From the NCBI GenBank assembly GCA_963827735.1, contig CAWHBO010000006.1:1-22072 (forward strand): a DNA stretch of 22,072 nt. Direction: 5' to 3'. Below, in pieces: positions 20,416-22,072 of the stretch. The notes under the pieces were generated by a model, which saw only the letters and a program-made list of their open reading frames with translations, had not been told where the DNA came from and did not search any database. The DNA comes from CAWHBO01 sp963827735 (GTDB taxonomy: Bacteria > Patescibacteriota > Patescibacteriia > Patescibacteriales > UBA12075). The translations under genes and the position numbers were made by a program. The stretch's first letter is position 1. Each line of letters starts with the position of its first letter.

Positions 20416-21336
20416 TCAAAACTTCTTAGGAAAAAGCATGGAAGCGGCCAGCGAAAGCAGGAGCGCGGACATGATGATGCCGAATGACAACAGCGATGAT
20501 ATGTGCCAGCCGACAATTCCGGATAACATCTTGAGGCCGATAAAAACCAAGATAAACGATAAGCCTTTCTGCAAATGATGAAATTTATGCATCACGCTTT
20601 CCAAGACAAAAAACAAAGACCGCATTCCCAAGATAGCGAAAATGTTGGAAGTGTAAACAATGAATGGATTTTGCGAAATGGCGAAAGCCGCCGGGATTGA
20701 ATCAACCGCAAACACGATATCAGTCGTTTCAATCAAAATGACAATCAAAAAAAGCGTAGTAAACATAAAACGCCCATGCTCTTTGGCAAAAAAACGGCCA
20801 TGGTGATGGTTGGCGGTAAACGGCAAACATCGGCGGGCGATTCTTACGATCTTATTCTTCTCAAAATCTATATGTTCTTCTTTTTTATCTTCAAATAACC
20901 TGATACCGGTATAAACCAAAATTGCTCCAAAAATATACAACACCCAATGAAATTGACTCACGACCAGCGCGCCGGCGCCGATAAACACGGCTCGAAAAAT
21001 AATGGCGCCGAGAATTCCATAAAACAAAACTCGATGATGGTATTTTTCCTCCAGCTTGAAATAACTGAAAATCAACAAAATCACGAACAGATTGTCCAGG
21101 GAAAGCATTTTTTCCGTTACATAGGCGCTCATGAATTGAGCGGCCATATCATTCCCAAGATATAAAAATATCAAAAAACAAAACACGACTGATATTGCCA
21201 CCCAAAACAAAGTTTGATAAAGTGCGGATTTGAATTCCACTTTATGGCTCTTGCGATTAAAAAAACCTAGATCAACCGCCAAAAAAAGAGCAACGACCAC
21301 GCCGAATAAAATAAACAAATTTGTCTGGATATCCAT
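20416..21336 (-). CDS. TerC/Alx-family integral membrane protein
   Basis: A 306-residue polytopic membrane protein with about nine membrane segments. TerC-family signatures are clear: SAYVTEKMLSLDNLFVILLIF (roughly 69-89), ETTDIVFAVDSIPAAFAI (roughly 203-220) and NIFAILGMRSLFFVLE. Acidic residues in the two conserved membrane motifs (E, D in EKMLSLDN; D in AVDSIPA) are typical metal-binding candidates. Members such as E. coli Alx and B. subtilis YceF/YkoY have been linked to manganese export and metal loading of exported proteins. A His/Lys-rich cytosolic loop (FTANHHHGRFFAKEHGRF) could touch metal. No yybP-ykoY riboswitch is recognisable in the 52 nt between its start and the tRNA gene. It is transcribed leftward, downstream of tRNA-Ser. 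No SD precedes the ATG. Confidence 0.92.
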   Translation of the reverse strand: MDIQTNLFILFGVVVALFLAVDLGFFNRKSHKVEFKSALYQTLFWVAISVVFCFLIFLYLGNDMAAQFMSAYVTEKMLSLDNLFVILLIFSYFKLEEKYHHRVLFYGILGAIIFRAVFIGAGALVVSQFHWVLYIFGAILVYTGIRLFEDKKEEHIDFEKNKIVRIARRCLPFTANHHHGRFFAKEHGRFMFTTLFLIVILIETTDIVFAVDSIPAAFAISQNPFIVYTSNIFAILGMRSLFFVLESVMHKFHHLQKGLSFILVFIGLKMLSGIVGWHISSLLSFGIIMSALLLSLAASMLFPKKF

Positions 21337-21388
21337 TTTTTATTATTAACTCAATTAAAAAAACCGGCGAAACCGATTATAATTTTAT

Positions 21389-21475
21389 TGGCGGAGAGTG
21401 AGGGATTTGAACCCTCGTGGGCGTGAACCCGCTTGCTTTCCAAGCAAGTGCCATAGGCCGCTAGGCGAACTCTCC
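21389..21475 (-). tRNA. tRNA-Ser(GGA), CCA encoded
   Basis: The minus strand folds as a type II tRNA. The 7-bp acceptor GGAGAGT pairs with ACTCTCC. The D-stem is GCC/GGC with GG in the loop, and the anticodon stem CTTGC/GCAAG has loop TTGGAAA and anticodon GGA. A long variable arm around GGGTTCACGCCC is followed by the T-stem GAGGG/CCCTC with TTCAAAT. The discriminator is G and the 3' CCA (21391-21389) is encoded in the DNA. Anticodon GGA reads Ser codons UCC and UCU. Confidence 0.97.
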
Positions 21476-21480
21476 GGGAC

Positions 21481-21537
21481 AAATAACAAATATCAAATCT
21501 CAAATTACAAATAAATTACAAATCTCAAAAATCAAAC
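21481..21537. repeat. low-complexity repeat of TCAAAT/ACAAAT words overlapping a gene end
   Basis: Between tRNA-Ser and the DsbA-like gene, the CAAAT word recurs five times within 57 nt, in the contexts AACAAATATC, TCAAATCTC and TTACAAATAA. On the coding strand it reads ATTTGAGATTTGTAATTT. The stop TGA of the DsbA-like gene (21527-21525) is part of one of these words. The repeat also occupies the place where the tRNA promoter must lie. Confidence 0.75.
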
Positions 21538-22072
21538 AAAAGCCGCTCAACTAAACTCCTCATCCCTTCTCTCTGTATCCCCGCGCTATCCGTAAAATCT
21601 TCAAACTGCACGGCGCCCGGAAGCACTTCTCCATTTACAAAACTGCTAGGCGCTCCGATTATCCCGAAATTTCTGGCCGCATCATATCCGCTGGAAATCT
21701 TATCTTTGTATCTCTCGGTGGCCGCGCAATCTACAAAGTTTTTTTCATCCAGATCTAATTCTTTGGCCAAAACAGAGGCATCAATGTTGCTCAATTTTTC
21801 CGCTGTTACAAGATTAAAAAGCTTATCGTTCATTTCCTGAAATTTCCCCTGTTCCGCGGCGCATTCGGATAAGACAGCCGCTTTAAAAGAATCGACGTGC
21901 TGTCTTTGCGGAAAATGTCGGTAAGCGACAACAACTTTTTCGCCAAATTCAGACTTCACTTTTTTTAGAGTATCATTAAAATCAGCGCAAAACAAGCAAT
22001 CATATTCTGAGTAAACGATAATCTTAATCGGCGGCAATTTTTTTTTTGCCGGCAAACAACTACGTATTGCTG
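21525..22072 (-). CDS. DsbA/thioredoxin-fold oxidoreductase, partial (runs off right edge)
   Basis: At least 176 residues of a thioredoxin-fold protein of the DsbA/Thioredoxin_4 type. Seen: IKIIVYSEYDCLFCADF with the CLFC redox motif, then the helical insert, and IGAPSSFVNGEVLPGA with the cis-Pro loop. These proteins make or rearrange disulfides in exported proteins. The frame remains open to the window edge (upstream codons read AIRSC before the TTG at 22055). The TTG is therefore probably not the start, and an N-terminal membrane anchor or signal peptide presumably lies outside the window. The C-terminus (LLFDF-stop) ends in a CAAAT-type repeat. It is on the same strand as tRNA-Ser and terC, with 49 nt between its stop and the tRNA. 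Confidence 0.85.
   Translation of the reverse strand, partial: AIRSCLPAKKKLPPIKIIVYSEYDCLFCADFNDTLKKVKSEFGEKVVVAYRHFPQRQHVDSFKAAVLSECAAEQGKFQEMNDKLFNLVTAEKLSNIDASVLAKELDLDEKNFVDCAATERYKDKISSGYDAARNFGIIGAPSSFVNGEVLPGAVQFEDFTDSAGIQREGMRSLVERLLFDF

Noticed and set aside
21337..21388. yybP-ykoY manganese riboswitch before the TerC gene
   Set aside because: Only 52 nt separate the tRNA from the start codon and none of the expected structure is visible.
22053..22055. TTG as start of the DsbA-like gene
   Set aside because: The frame stays open to the window edge and a membrane anchor or signal is expected upstream, so the gene is treated as partial.
1..22072. UGA recoding (code 25)
   Set aside because: TGA serves as the stop of the VanZ-like and DsbA-like genes, and no internal TGA is needed to keep any gene open.

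Overview
The window looks like a chromosomal segment from an ultra-small Candidate Phyla Radiation (Patescibacteria) bacterium, most likely of the Parcubacteria type. This is inference from style and content: an A+T-rich, lysine-rich proteome, compact genes, almost no Shine-Dalgarno (SD) sequences, many small membrane proteins without an assignable family, a ribosomal protein bL9 reduced to its N-terminal part, and divergent versions of housekeeping enzymes. TGA is used as a normal stop (ends at 3521 and 21525), so the UGA-to-Gly code of Gracilibacteria and Absconditabacteria is not in use. No phage, transposon or CRISPR array is visible.

Layout. Positions 1-4946 are minus-strand: a WecA/TagO-like lipid-carrier sugar-phosphate transferase, a VanZ-like membrane protein and QueH (overlapping genes), then a PilT ATPase with its own promoter, a 109-aa hypothetical, a single-pass membrane protein and a multi-pass membrane protein that runs off the left edge. 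At 4965-5358 a small plus-strand gene of unknown function has its own promoter, SD and terminator. At 5358-8606 (minus) lies a two-gene unit: a small membrane protein and a large membrane-anchored double AAA+ Clp-type ATPase with a zinc finger. From 8708, bL27 (rpmA) is transcribed rightward from a consensus promoter and converges on a ctp-rplI-pyrG unit across a perfect 72-bp palindrome. From 12664, murA and a PEGA/beta-propeller membrane protein run rightward and converge on an MgtA-like P-type ATPase. At 18172-18959 a LOG-family gene forms a second self-contained cassette with a strong SD. It is followed by pncB (NAD salvage), a TerC-family membrane protein (minus), tRNA-Ser(GGA) and an edge-truncated DsbA/thioredoxin-like protein.

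Functionally the window mixes envelope biogenesis (murA, wecA-like gene, VanZ-like protein), extracytoplasmic protein quality control and folding (Ctp protease, Clp-like ATPase, DsbA-like protein), translation (rpmA, rplI, tRNA-Ser, queH), cofactor and nucleotide supply (pncB, pyrG), ion handling (P-type ATPase, TerC) and surface motility (pilT).

Two patterns run through the window. First, promoters share an extended -10 (TGn before TATAAT-like), and several sit so close to the start codon that the mRNAs should be leaderless; only two genes, at 5051 and 18331, have strong SDs, GTG starts and private terminators. Second, several intergenic gaps hold low-complexity repeats, each built from its own short word arranged as long hairpins or tandem copies, starting at or inside the stop codon of the upstream gene.
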